Assembly: GCA_027003085.1 (NCBI GenBank)
Contig: JALWYR010000144.1
Location: 1 to 5,361 of the forward strand
Length of the DNA: 5,361 nt
Direction: 5' to 3'
Source of the DNA: Flavobacteriales bacterium
GTDB taxonomy: Bacteria; Bacteroidota; Bacteroidia; Flavobacteriales; Flavobacteriaceae
The translations under genes were made by a program, and so were the position numbers. The notes under the pieces were generated by a model. It was not told where the DNA came from and made no database searches. It was given only the letters and a program-made list of their open reading frames with translations. Positions 1 through 5,186 of this stretch are shown in pieces. Within the stretch, counting starts at the first letter, position 1; each line of letters opens with the position of its first letter.

Positions 1-39
1 TTGAATTTTTTCGGCCAGCCCGAAAAGATTTCCGAACAT
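1..39 (-). CDS. 5' end of a gene resembling YbaB/EbfC nucleoid-associated protein (partial)
   Basis: Only the first 13 codons lie in the window. They read MFGNLFGLAEKIQ from an ATG at 37-39, and the frame runs off the left edge without a stop. Openings of the type 'MFGxLF' followed by a helix rich in E, K and Q are typical of YbaB/EbfC proteins of Bacteroidota. These are small dimeric DNA-binding proteins of about 100 residues, often encoded near recombination or replication genes. A promoter with an exact TAnnTTTG box lies just upstream (61-68), giving a leader of roughly 15 bases, which supports this as a true start. Thirteen residues are too few to prove the family. That a gene starts here is fairly likely; the product name is tentative. 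Confidence 0.45.
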   Translation of the reverse strand, partial: MFGNLFGLAEKIQ

Positions 40-60
40 ATTCGTTGGTTTTATATCAAA

Positions 61-88
61 CAAAGGTAAGGATTTTCCTGCTGAACAA
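61..88 (-). promoter_or_regulatory. Bacteroidota-type promoter for the partial left-edge gene
   Basis: Reading the minus strand, TACCTTTG (68 to 61) matches the Bacteroidota -7 consensus TAnnTTTG exactly. A TTG at 88-86 lies 17 bases upstream, in the range seen for the -33 element. Transcription would start near position 54, about 15 bases before the ATG at 39. The -33 element touches the T-tract of the terminator at 90-116, so the preceding transcription unit ends where this one begins. Start site and strength are inferred. Confidence 0.6.
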
Positions 89-89
89 T

Positions 90-116
90 AAAAAACGCCC
101 GTTGCCGGGCGCTTTT
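90..116 (-). terminator. Intrinsic terminator of the lipoprotein gene pair
   Basis: A GC-rich hairpin has a six-base-pair stem (96-101 with 106-111), a four-base loop (102-105) and, after one A/C mismatch, four further A-T pairs (91-94 with 113-116). On the minus strand it is followed by six T residues (95 to 90). It starts 27 bases beyond the stop codon of the minus-strand gene ending at 144. This is a classical rho-independent terminator for minus-strand transcripts. On the plus strand only four T residues follow, so it would be weak in that direction. Confidence 0.85.
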
Positions 117-143
117 GGTATCGAGCCGGGAACGTCCGGACTT

Positions 144-542
144 TTAATCTTGTGTAAAGGTATAATCGGCACGCATACCGCTGTTGATTACATGACACTC
201 GAAAGTGCCGTCATCCAAATGATCGATATACATGGTTTGGGGCATGTCGTTATCGGGATCCATATAAATTTCCTTATCATTATTTTGCAATTGCCAATCA
301 CCGTCCTGCACGGTTCCGTCGTCGTAATTTTCATAATGATAACGTCCGTTTTCCTTGAATTCGAGGGTGGCGTTCAAGGCTCCACGTGCAAAAACACTTC
401 CGTCGCTTAAAGTAATTTTGTAGGAAACCCCTTCCCAATCATCGTCGGTAAGGTATTCCCTGACGGACTTATCTTCGATTTTGATGCAGGAATGTAAAAC
501 CAGCACCAACAATAAACCTGCAAAAAATTTCATTCTTTTCAT
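144..542 (-). CDS. Small lipocalin-like lipoprotein A
   Basis: The 132-residue product starts MKRMKFFAGLL and has a lipoprotein signal peptide ending in the lipobox LHSC, with the lipidated cysteine at residue 19. The mature part of about 113 residues is acidic and predicted to be mostly beta-strand. It has a WEGV motif near residue 36, an LEF..NG turn near 60-66, a GDWQL strand near 81-85 and an aromatic strand at the C-terminus. This layout (L.W.G, then F..dG, then G.W.l.., then an I..L.. strand) matches the small lipocalin-like lipoproteins abundant in Bacteroidota, whose ligands are mostly unknown. It follows the related gene at 555-941 after 12 bases and should share its transcript, which ends at the 90-116 hairpin. 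A second ATG at 531-533 (residue 4) would also leave a working signal peptide. There is no clear Shine-Dalgarno sequence, only an A/T-rich leader. The envelope location is well supported; the biochemical role is unknown. Confidence 0.82.
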   Translation of the reverse strand: MKRMKFFAGLLLVLVLHSCIKIEDKSVREYLTDDDWEGVSYKITLSDGSVFARGALNATLEFKENGRYHYENYDDGTVQDGDWQLQNNDKEIYMDPDNDMPQTMYIDHLDDGTFECHVINSGMRADYTFTQD

Positions 543-554
543 TGCTAAAAATTT

Positions 555-941
555 TTATCGTTCGTAGGTTGTTTCATGATAATCATCGCCATAAATAAAT
601 TGATCGTCGGTGAGTTTGCGAATCTCGTAGGTTTCGTCTCCGGCGGCACCCCAATCGAAGTGAATTTTACTGTCGTTATCCAAAAGTTCCCATTCGCCGG
701 AATGCATGGTTACGCCATGATCTTTTAATTTTACGGATCCATCGTCGTAAAAATCGAGTGTAAGGCCGTTGAGCGATACTGTTTCGATAAGGTTTCCGTT
801 ACCGTCATAACGTTTCATATTAACACCGTTCCATGTGCCGGCTGTAAGCAAGGCTTCGGCCGATGTGCTTTTATCTTTTTTGCACTTTACGCTTGTAAAA
901 ACGAGCCCGATCATTAAACTTAGGAGAAGTAATCTTTTCAT
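555..941 (-). CDS. Small lipocalin-like lipoprotein B
   Basis: I start this gene at the ATG at 939-941, giving 128 residues. A start 30 bases further upstream would put ten residues ahead of the signal peptide MKRLLLLSLMIGLVF. A cysteine at residue 20 follows TSVK, so lipidation is likely, though lysine just before the cysteine is atypical for a lipobox. The mature protein has TWNGV near residue 37, a LDFYDDGSV turn near 62-70, GEWELLDND near 82-90 and YEIRKLTDDQF near 105-115. This is the small lipocalin-like beta-barrel pattern, and the spacing parallels the downstream neighbour closely enough to suggest tandem duplication followed by strong divergence. Being first in the pair, it probably carries the promoter (candidate at 969-999). 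Ligand and role are unknown. Confidence 0.82.
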   Translation of the reverse strand: MKRLLLLSLMIGLVFTSVKCKKDKSTSAEALLTAGTWNGVNMKRYDGNGNLIETVSLNGLTLDFYDDGSVKLKDHGVTMHSGEWELLDNDSKIHFDWGAAGDETYEIRKLTDDQFIYGDDYHETTYER

Positions 942-968
942 AGCAATGGGAGTTTTGTATATTGCAAA

Positions 969-999
969 CAAAATTGCACAAATGTTATATTATTGTCAA
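969..999 (-). promoter_or_regulatory. Candidate promoter of the lipoprotein pair
   Basis: On the minus strand, CAATTTTG (976 to 969) matches TAnnTTTG in all but the first base, and a TTG at 999-997 lies 20 bases upstream. Transcription would start near 962, about 20 bases before the ATG at 941. The region is very AT-rich, so a chance match is possible. No better box is visible between the two minus-strand genes. Confidence 0.3.
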
Positions 1000-1012
1000 T
1001 GATATACATCAT
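999..1012. repeat. Short dyad ATGAT-N4-ATCAT
   Basis: The arms ATGAT (999-1003) and ATCAT (1008-1012) are inverted repeats around a four-base centre. The dyad touches the -33 element of the candidate promoter for the lipoprotein pair, a position where a repressor or activator could bind. It is short and A/T-rich, so it may be chance. Confidence 0.25.
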
Positions 1013-1054
1013 ATTCTGCGAATCAAATATTTTCTTTGGCTATTAGCATTTAAA

Positions 1055-1639
1055 TCAGAAGAAATCTTCAAAATCACAACTGCCGAAATTATCCATTTTC
1101 AATAACTCGTTTATTTCGTCTATATCGAAATACTCGGGGTCGAAACCTCCATACAACATATCATAATGTTCGTAATTTTCATCATCGGGATTTTTGAGCA
1201 CTTCCAGCATACGGGCATATCCCGAGACACCTCCTACATCTTCGGGCGGGCAATTATTCTTTCCGGCTGTGCACACGGGGTATTGCGCGCTGCTGTCGGC
1301 CGGAAGTATCTTTTCCAAAAGAATATCATGTTCCCAATCGTCGCCAAAATCGTAAACGTAGAGTATCCGGTCGCCTTCTTTTGTCAGCAAATCGGATATT
1401 TTAACCTTGGTATAATCAACGGATTCCGGATCGTCCCACCAATCGTCTTCCAATTTCGGAGCAAACGATATGCCATCGGCATAAAATTCATGCAAATGGG
1501 AATTGGTCCACCCCATGGTGGTTTGAATCACTTTATGAAAATCTGCAAGCGTTAAATCGGGTTGAATAAGAATTCTTCTCCATATTTTGGGCTTGGAATG
1601 TTTTAATGAAATCTTTATTTGATAAACCTTATCGCTCAT
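1055..1639 (-). CDS. Plasmid pRiA4b ORF-3-like family protein
   Basis: The ATG at 1637-1639 gives 194 residues. An extension upstream would need a TTG start at 1669 and add ten residues before MSDKVYQIKISL, so I prefer the ATG, which follows an A-rich leader ending AATAAAG. Family hallmarks appear in order: KPKIWRRI near 17-24, the GWTNSHLHEF block near 43-52, YVYDFGDDWEH near 94-104, and a Cys-containing CTAGKNNCPPEDVGG block at 123-137 followed by GYARMLEVL. The C-terminal tail is strongly acidic and ends FEDFF. This matches the pRiA4b ORF-3-like family, named after an Agrobacterium plasmid gene and found across bacterial chromosomes and mobile elements; no biochemical function is established. 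The conserved acidic, histidine and cysteine residues could bind metal, which is inference. The gene is transcribed away from the EEP-der-TauE cluster and is AT-richer than it. No terminator is visible in the 113 bases before the next gene, so some read-through is possible. Confidence 0.88.
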   Translation of the reverse strand: MSDKVYQIKISLKHSKPKIWRRILIQPDLTLADFHKVIQTTMGWTNSHLHEFYADGISFAPKLEDDWWDDPESVDYTKVKISDLLTKEGDRILYVYDFGDDWEHDILLEKILPADSSAQYPVCTAGKNNCPPEDVGGVSGYARMLEVLKNPDDENYEHYDMLYGGFDPEYFDIDEINELLKMDNFGSCDFEDFF

Positions 1640-1734
1640 CTTTATTAATTTTGATTTTTCGGATAGCAATTAATTGATCATGAGGTATTTATATCACTCC
1701 CTTTGTATCTCTATTATTAATTATGTATACTCTT

Positions 1735-1742
1735 CAAAAATA
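1735..1742 (-). promoter_or_regulatory. Candidate -7 box for the pRiA4b-like gene
   Basis: On the minus strand, 1742 to 1735 reads TATTTTTG, an exact TAnnTTTG match. No TTG is present 17-23 bases upstream, so the -33 half is missing. The implied leader to the ATG at 1639 would be about 90 bases. Weak evidence in an AT-rich region. Confidence 0.3.
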
Positions 1743-1857
1743 AGAAAAAAAACTATCGGTTTCTTCCTGTTTCGAATCAAAATCTATTTTGTTTAGTGCC
1801 ACCAACGGAAAATTATACACTCAACTTCCGGGATGGAATTTCTATACCAAAAAGCCG

Positions 1858-1865
1858 TATTTTTG
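1858..1865 (+). promoter_or_regulatory. Candidate -7 box for the EEP-der-TauE operon
   Basis: TATTTTTG matches TAnnTTTG exactly and lies 22 bases before the ATG at 1888, implying a leader of about 15 bases, similar to that inferred at the left-edge gene. No TTG -33 element is visible at the usual distance, so this is a half-supported promoter. Confidence 0.4.
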
Positions 1866-1887
1866 AAAGAAAATTAGAATTACCCTT

Positions 1888-3033
1888 ATGAAAAGCTTTC
1901 GATTGATACTTAGGAATAATTTTCCGGCACTTTTTCCCGCCTTGCTTTTTTTCTTGTTCCTTACAAGTTGCGGAGCCGTAAAGACCACACAGGAGCCGCA
2001 AGCGGCACCCAAGCAAACAAGTGAAACCCCCACGCCAAAGAAATTTGTTGTCCGCACCATTGCTTTTTACAACCAGGAAAACCTGTTCGACACCATCGAT
2101 GACCCCGAAATCCGCGACGACGACTTTACGCCCCGCGGAAGCTACGGTTGGACAAGCGAACGCTACCGGCACAAAATCCACAATATGGCCAAGGTAATTT
2201 CCGGCATCGGACGCGACAAAACCGGAGCGCCACCTGTTGTTCTGGGCGTGGCCGAAGTGGAAAACCGCAATGTGATGGAGGATTTGGTCAACGACCCGCA
2301 GCTCAAACCCTACCATTACGGCATCATTCATTTCGATTCGCCCGATCACCGGGGCATCGACGTGGGATTGCTATACATGAAAGGCGTATTTCAGCCCATA
2401 CGGATGCGTGTTTTTCCGTTGAAAATCTACGACGATCAGGGCCGGCGGATTTATACCCGCGATGTGTTGCTGGTTTCCGGAAATATGGACGGCGAAGAGT
2501 TGCACATTATCGTTAACCACTGGCCTTCGCGCCGGGGCGGTGAAGCGCGCAGCCGGCCTTTGCGTATGGCTGCCGCACGATTGGATATGCAAATCATCGA
2601 CAGTTTGCAACGCGAAAATAAATTTGCCAAAATCATTATGATGGGCGATTTGAACGACGACCCCGACAGTCCCAGCGTCAAAGAAGTGCTCCGCGCCAAA
2701 GGAAAAAAAGCCGATGTGCAACCGGGCGGCCTTTATGCGGCTATGGAACACTTTTACCGGGCGGGTATCGGCACCTTGGCCTACCGGGACAGTTGGAACC
2801 TGTTTGACCAAATCTTTGTCAGCTACCCTTTGATTGAAGGGACCACCGGCCGGCAAAAGGATTATTCCACATTCAAACTTTGGAAAAGCGGCATTTACAA
2901 CAAAACCTTCCTGACCAACCGCAAAGGTGCTTTCAAAGGTTATCCGTTCCGCACCTATGCCGGCGGACAATACCTGGGCGGATACAGCGACCATTTTCCC
3001 ACCTATATCATTCTGATAAAGCAAATTAATTAA
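1888..3033 (+). CDS. Lipid-anchored endonuclease/exonuclease/phosphatase (EEP) family protein
   Basis: This 381-residue protein starts with a signal peptide ending in the lipobox LTSC (Cys28), followed by a Pro/Thr/Gln-rich linker to about residue 50. The rest is one EEP (DNase I-like) domain with the expected metal-dependent phosphoesterase residues in order: the FYNQENLFD strand at 60-68 (Asn62), GVAEVEN at 120-126 with the metal-binding glutamate, RGIDVGLLY at 155-163, VNHWPSR at 209-215 with the catalytic histidine His211, MGDLND at 252-257 (Asp254, Asn256), WNLFDQI at 303-309, and the terminal SDHFP at 367-371. All key residues are present, so the enzyme is probably active on a phosphodiester or phosphomonoester. 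The substrate (DNA, RNA, nucleotide or lipid) cannot be told from sequence. Lipidation places it in the envelope. No acidic surface-export stretch follows Cys28, so I infer a periplasm-facing anchor. It is followed after 8 bases by der, implying co-transcription. Confidence 0.9.
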   Translation: MKSFRLILRNNFPALFPALLFFLFLTSCGAVKTTQEPQAAPKQTSETPTPKKFVVRTIAFYNQENLFDTIDDPEIRDDDFTPRGSYGWTSERYRHKIHNMAKVISGIGRDKTGAPPVVLGVAEVENRNVMEDLVNDPQLKPYHYGIIHFDSPDHRGIDVGLLYMKGVFQPIRMRVFPLKIYDDQGRRIYTRDVLLVSGNMDGEELHIIVNHWPSRRGGEARSRPLRMAAARLDMQIIDSLQRENKFAKIIMMGDLNDDPDSPSVKEVLRAKGKKADVQPGGLYAAMEHFYRAGIGTLAYRDSWNLFDQIFVSYPLIEGTTGRQKDYSTFKLWKSGIYNKTFLTNRKGAFKGYPFRTYAGGQYLGGYSDHFPTYIILIKQIN

Positions 3034-3039
3034 TTCCGG

Positions 3040-3051
3040 CTATGGCCATAG
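3040..3051. repeat. Perfect 12-base palindrome over the der start codon
   Basis: CTATGGCCATAG reads identically on both strands and contains the der ATG (3042-3044). With no loop it cannot form an ordinary hairpin, but it could serve as a protein site or pair between transcripts. It may be coincidence, because MAI encoded as ATG GCC ATA fixes much of it. Confidence 0.5.
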
Positions 3052-4346
3052 TGGCAATTGTAGGGCGGCCCAATGTGGGCAAATCGGCTTTGTTCAACCG
3101 GCTTATCGGTGAGCGCAAAGCCATTGTGGACGATGTGGAAGGCGTTACGCGCGACCGTATTTACGGCCGTTCGGATTGGAACGGCAAGGAGTTTACCGTG
3201 ATCGACACCGGTGGCTATGTGGAGGGCTCCGACGATGTGTTCGAAAAAGAAATCCGCGACCAGGTGCAACTGGCCCTGGACGAAGCCGATGTGATTCTTT
3301 TTGTGACGGACAGCCAAAGCGGCATCACGCCTTTGGACGAAGAAGTGGCCCGGTTGCTACGCCAAACCCGTAAATCCGTTTTATTGGTGGTCAACAAGGT
3401 GGACAACACCAAGCGGATGGACGATGTGTGGGAATTCTACAACCTGGGATTCGACCATGTATTTCCGGTATCGGCCATCAACGGGAGCGGAACCGGCGAC
3501 CTCCTGGATGCCCTGATGGAAAAATTGCCCGATGAAAAAGAAACAAAAACCGAAGACGCCATTCCTGTGTTTACCGTAGCCGGACGGCCCAATGTGGGCA
3601 AATCGACTTTTGTGAATACCCTGTTCGGTGAAAAACGCAATGTGGTTTCGGACATTGCCGGCACCACGCGCGACACCGTGCGTTGGCGCTACAATAAATT
3701 TGGCCGCACCTTTGATATTATCGACACCGCCGGTATGCGCCGCAAAAAAAAGGTCAACGAAGATGTGGAATACTATTCGGTGCTGCGTGCCGTTCGCGCC
3801 ATCGAACAATCCGATGTGGTCCTGCTGATGATCGATGCCACCCAAGGTATCGAAAGCCAGGATTTGCGCATATTCGACATTGCCCGGCGCAACAACAAGG
3901 GCATTGTGATATTGGTAAACAAATGGGACAAAGTCCAAAAGGATACGCATACCGCCAAGGAATATGGCCGGCTTATCCGCGAACGCATTGCGCCCTTTAC
4001 CGATGTGCCCATTGTGTTTATGTCGGCCCTGAACAAACAACGTATTTTGCAGGCCATCGACGAAGCCCTGCACGTGGCCGGAAACCGCCGCCGCAAAATC
4101 AAAACATCGGAACTCAACGAAGTGTTGCTGCCCATTGTGAAGCAGAATCCGCCGCCGGCCGTCAAGGGCAAGTATGTCAAAATCAAATACATCACCCAGT
4201 TGCCCACCCACACGCCCAAGTTCGCCCTTTTTGCCAACCTGCCGCAATACGTCAAGGAGCCCTACAAGCGCTTTGTGGAAAATCAAATCCGCCGGCACTG
4301 GGATTTTACAGGCGTGCCCATCGAAATCTTTTTCCGCAAAAAATAA
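3042..4346 (+). CDS. der: Ribosome-assembly GTPase Der (EngA)
   Basis: Der is an essential double GTPase that binds the 50S subunit and is needed for its late maturation in the cytoplasm. This 434-residue protein has the full family layout and usual length. The first G domain has the P-loop GRPNVGKS (8-15), DTGG (55-58), NKVD (118-121) and SA near 144. An acidic linker follows (about 163-173). The second G domain has GRPNVGKS (181-188), the switch region AGTTRDT (206-212), DTAGM (228-232), NKWD (293-296) and SAL (328-330). The C-terminal KH-like domain runs from about 350 to 434 and contains PPAVKGKYVKIKY and the RRHWDFTGVPIEIFFRKK end typical of Der. No key residue is missing. The start lies 8 bases after the EEP stop, in the palindrome at 3040-3051, and the gene ends 3 bases before the TauE-like start, so all three are probably one operon. 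Confidence 0.98.
   Translation: MAIVAIVGRPNVGKSALFNRLIGERKAIVDDVEGVTRDRIYGRSDWNGKEFTVIDTGGYVEGSDDVFEKEIRDQVQLALDEADVILFVTDSQSGITPLDEEVARLLRQTRKSVLLVVNKVDNTKRMDDVWEFYNLGFDHVFPVSAINGSGTGDLLDALMEKLPDEKETKTEDAIPVFTVAGRPNVGKSTFVNTLFGEKRNVVSDIAGTTRDTVRWRYNKFGRTFDIIDTAGMRRKKKVNEDVEYYSVLRAVRAIEQSDVVLLMIDATQGIESQDLRIFDIARRNNKGIVILVNKWDKVQKDTHTAKEYGRLIRERIAPFTDVPIVFMSALNKQRILQAIDEALHVAGNRRRKIKTSELNEVLLPIVKQNPPPAVKGKYVKIKYITQLPTHTPKFALFANLPQYVKEPYKRFVENQIRRHWDFTGVPIEIFFRKK
3066..3086 (+). repeat. Copy 1 of a perfect 21-base direct repeat in der (first P-loop)
   Basis: Bases 3066-3086 are identical to 3585-3605. Both encode RPNVGKS of a Walker A motif, in the same reading frame, 519 bases apart. Protein conservation requires the residues but not identical synonymous codons throughout. 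Confidence 0.9.
3585..3605 (+). repeat. Copy 2 of a perfect 21-base direct repeat in der (second P-loop)
   Basis: Identical to 3066-3086 and encodes the second P-loop. The flanking bases differ between copies (for example GCT against ACT for the codon after the serine), so identity stops at the motif boundary. Confidence 0.9.
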
Positions 4347-4349
4347 GCC

Positions 4350-5096
4350 ATGAGCACCACGGCACAGGATGCTTTGATTTTCCTGACCGGACTTTTGGCC
4401 GGTTTTATGAACACGTTGGGCGGCGGGGGCTCGTCGCTTATTTATCCGCTACTGATTTTTTTGGGACTCAGTCCGCATCAGGCGGTAGGGTCGGCGCGGC
4501 TTTCGTTTTTGGCGCAGGGTTTTTTCGGGGCCTACGGCTACCGTAAGCGCGGCCATTTTTTGATGCCTTTCGGGCTGTATGCCGGCTTGGCGGCCATGGG
4601 CGGAGCTTTTGCGGGCGCGGCGGCGGGTTTGGCAGTGCCGCCCTTGGCTTTTAAACGCATCATTGCCCTGGTGATTGCCTTGGTGAGCTTGGCGGTGCTT
4701 TTCGGTTTGCGCTTTGAGGGCTCGGGTGACAGACCGGCCAAAGGCACGTCCCTGAACGTTTTGCTGTTCTTTTTCCTGGGAATGTATAGCGGATTCATTC
4801 AAACGGGCTTGGGTTTTTTGATATTGGCCGTGCTGGCGGGGCTTAACCGGCTGAACATTCACCGGGCCAATAGTGTCAAGGCCATGGTGATATTGCTTTC
4901 GGGCATTCCTTCGCTGTTGATGTATGCCGCGGCGGGACAAGTGGTTTGGCCTGCGGCCTTATGGCTGGCGGCGGGCATGGGCACAGGTGCGTTCCTGACC
5001 GCTTATTTCTCGGTGCGCTGGCCCGAACGGCTGGTCAAATATATCATCGCCGCTTTGGTGTTGGTGATGGCGGTAAGGTTGTGGGTGAGTTCGTAG
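4350..5096 (+). CDS. Sulfite exporter TauE/SafE family membrane protein
   Basis: This is a 248-residue, very hydrophobic inner-membrane protein of the usual length for TauE/SafE transporters. About eight membrane segments are visible, near 8-22, 28-40, 46-62, 71-96, 102-120, 136-165, 175-195 and 198-245 (the last probably two). The two-fold family pattern is present: an N-terminal half with AGFMNTLGGGGSSLIYPLL (17-35), and a second half opening with the MYSGFIQTGLGFLIL block (145-159), matching the glycine-rich G.iSG..G.GGG-type repeats. Family members export sulfite, sulfoacetate or related organosulfur anions, but many are uncharacterised, so the substrate here is not known. The gene begins 3 bases after the der stop, suggesting translational coupling. 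No sulfur-metabolism gene is in the window. Confidence 0.9.
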   Translation: MSTTAQDALIFLTGLLAGFMNTLGGGGSSLIYPLLIFLGLSPHQAVGSARLSFLAQGFFGAYGYRKRGHFLMPFGLYAGLAAMGGAFAGAAAGLAVPPLAFKRIIALVIALVSLAVLFGLRFEGSGDRPAKGTSLNVLLFFFLGMYSGFIQTGLGFLILAVLAGLNRLNIHRANSVKAMVILLSGIPSLLMYAAAGQVVWPAALWLAAGMGTGAFLTAYFSVRWPERLVKYIIAALVLVMAVRLWVSS

Positions 5097-5146
5097 GGGG
5101 AGGTAATAATGTCGCCGGTTATTGGGACTTTTTGTGCAGGGAGTAG

Positions 5147-5179
5147 CTTTAAATTTGGATTTTAAGAAATTTATTTTTT
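5147..5179 (+). terminator. Possible weak terminator after the TauE-like gene
   Basis: An A/T-only hairpin can form between 5147-5153 and 5160-5166 with one mismatch, or between the AAATTT arms at 5151-5156 and 5167-5172. Six T residues follow at 5174-5179. The stem is weak, but it is the only terminator-like element downstream of the three-gene cluster. Confidence 0.25.
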
Positions 5180-5186
5180 AATTTTG
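5154..5186 (+). promoter_or_regulatory. Candidate promoter reading out of the right edge
   Basis: TTTG at 5154-5157 is followed after 21 bases by TAATTTTG (5179-5186), an exact TAnnTTTG match with near-standard spacing. Transcription would start near 5193 and run rightwards. No gene is visible in the 168 bases beyond, so it would drive a long leader, a small RNA or a gene outside the window. It overlaps the weak terminator candidate; both cannot be taken as certain. Confidence 0.35.

Larger units (their letters stand above)
1640..1887. other. Divergent intergenic region, no gene
   Basis: These 248 AT-rich bases separate the minus-strand pRiA4b-like gene from the plus-strand cluster. I find no credible coding frame, tRNA or strong hairpin. 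The region holds one candidate -7 box per direction, listed separately, and a perfect ten-base A/T-rich palindrome, CAATTAATTG (1667-1676), of doubtful meaning. Confidence 0.6.

Noticed and set aside
45..410. Plus-strand open frame of 121 codons opposite lipoprotein A
   Set aside because: It is antisense to a gene with signal peptide, lipobox and terminator, and its product shows no recognisable motif.
942..971. Upstream start for lipoprotein B
   Set aside because: It would bury the signal peptide behind ten extra residues and would begin upstream of the predicted transcription start.
963..978. Inverted repeat TGCAA/TTGCA as a terminator of the pRiA4b-like gene
   Set aside because: Only five base pairs, with no following T-tract on the minus strand.
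1166..1555. Plus-strand open frame opposite the pRiA4b-like gene
   Set aside because: It is antisense to a gene with clear family motifs, and its product looks like a frame shadow.
1640..1669. Ten-residue N-terminal extension of the pRiA4b-like protein from a TTG start
   Set aside because: The extension is non-conserved in style, uses a rare start, and the ATG at 1637-1639 directly precedes the family core with a suitable A-rich leader.
1813..2349. Minus-strand open frame of 178 codons across the EEP gene start
   Set aside because: The EEP frame on the other strand has the full catalytic motif set; this frame has no family features.
3381..4298. Minus-strand open frame of 305 codons inside der
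   Set aside because: Long antisense frames are common opposite GC-richer genes; all Der motifs lie on the plus strand and the product is not protein-like.
3923..4546. Plus-strand frame of 207 codons spanning the der-TauE junction
   Set aside because: It overlaps two well-supported genes in another frame and shows no coherent domain.
4449..4940. Minus-strand frame of 163 codons inside the TauE-like gene
   Set aside because: It is a Gln/Arg/Lys-rich antisense shadow of a hydrophobic membrane gene.
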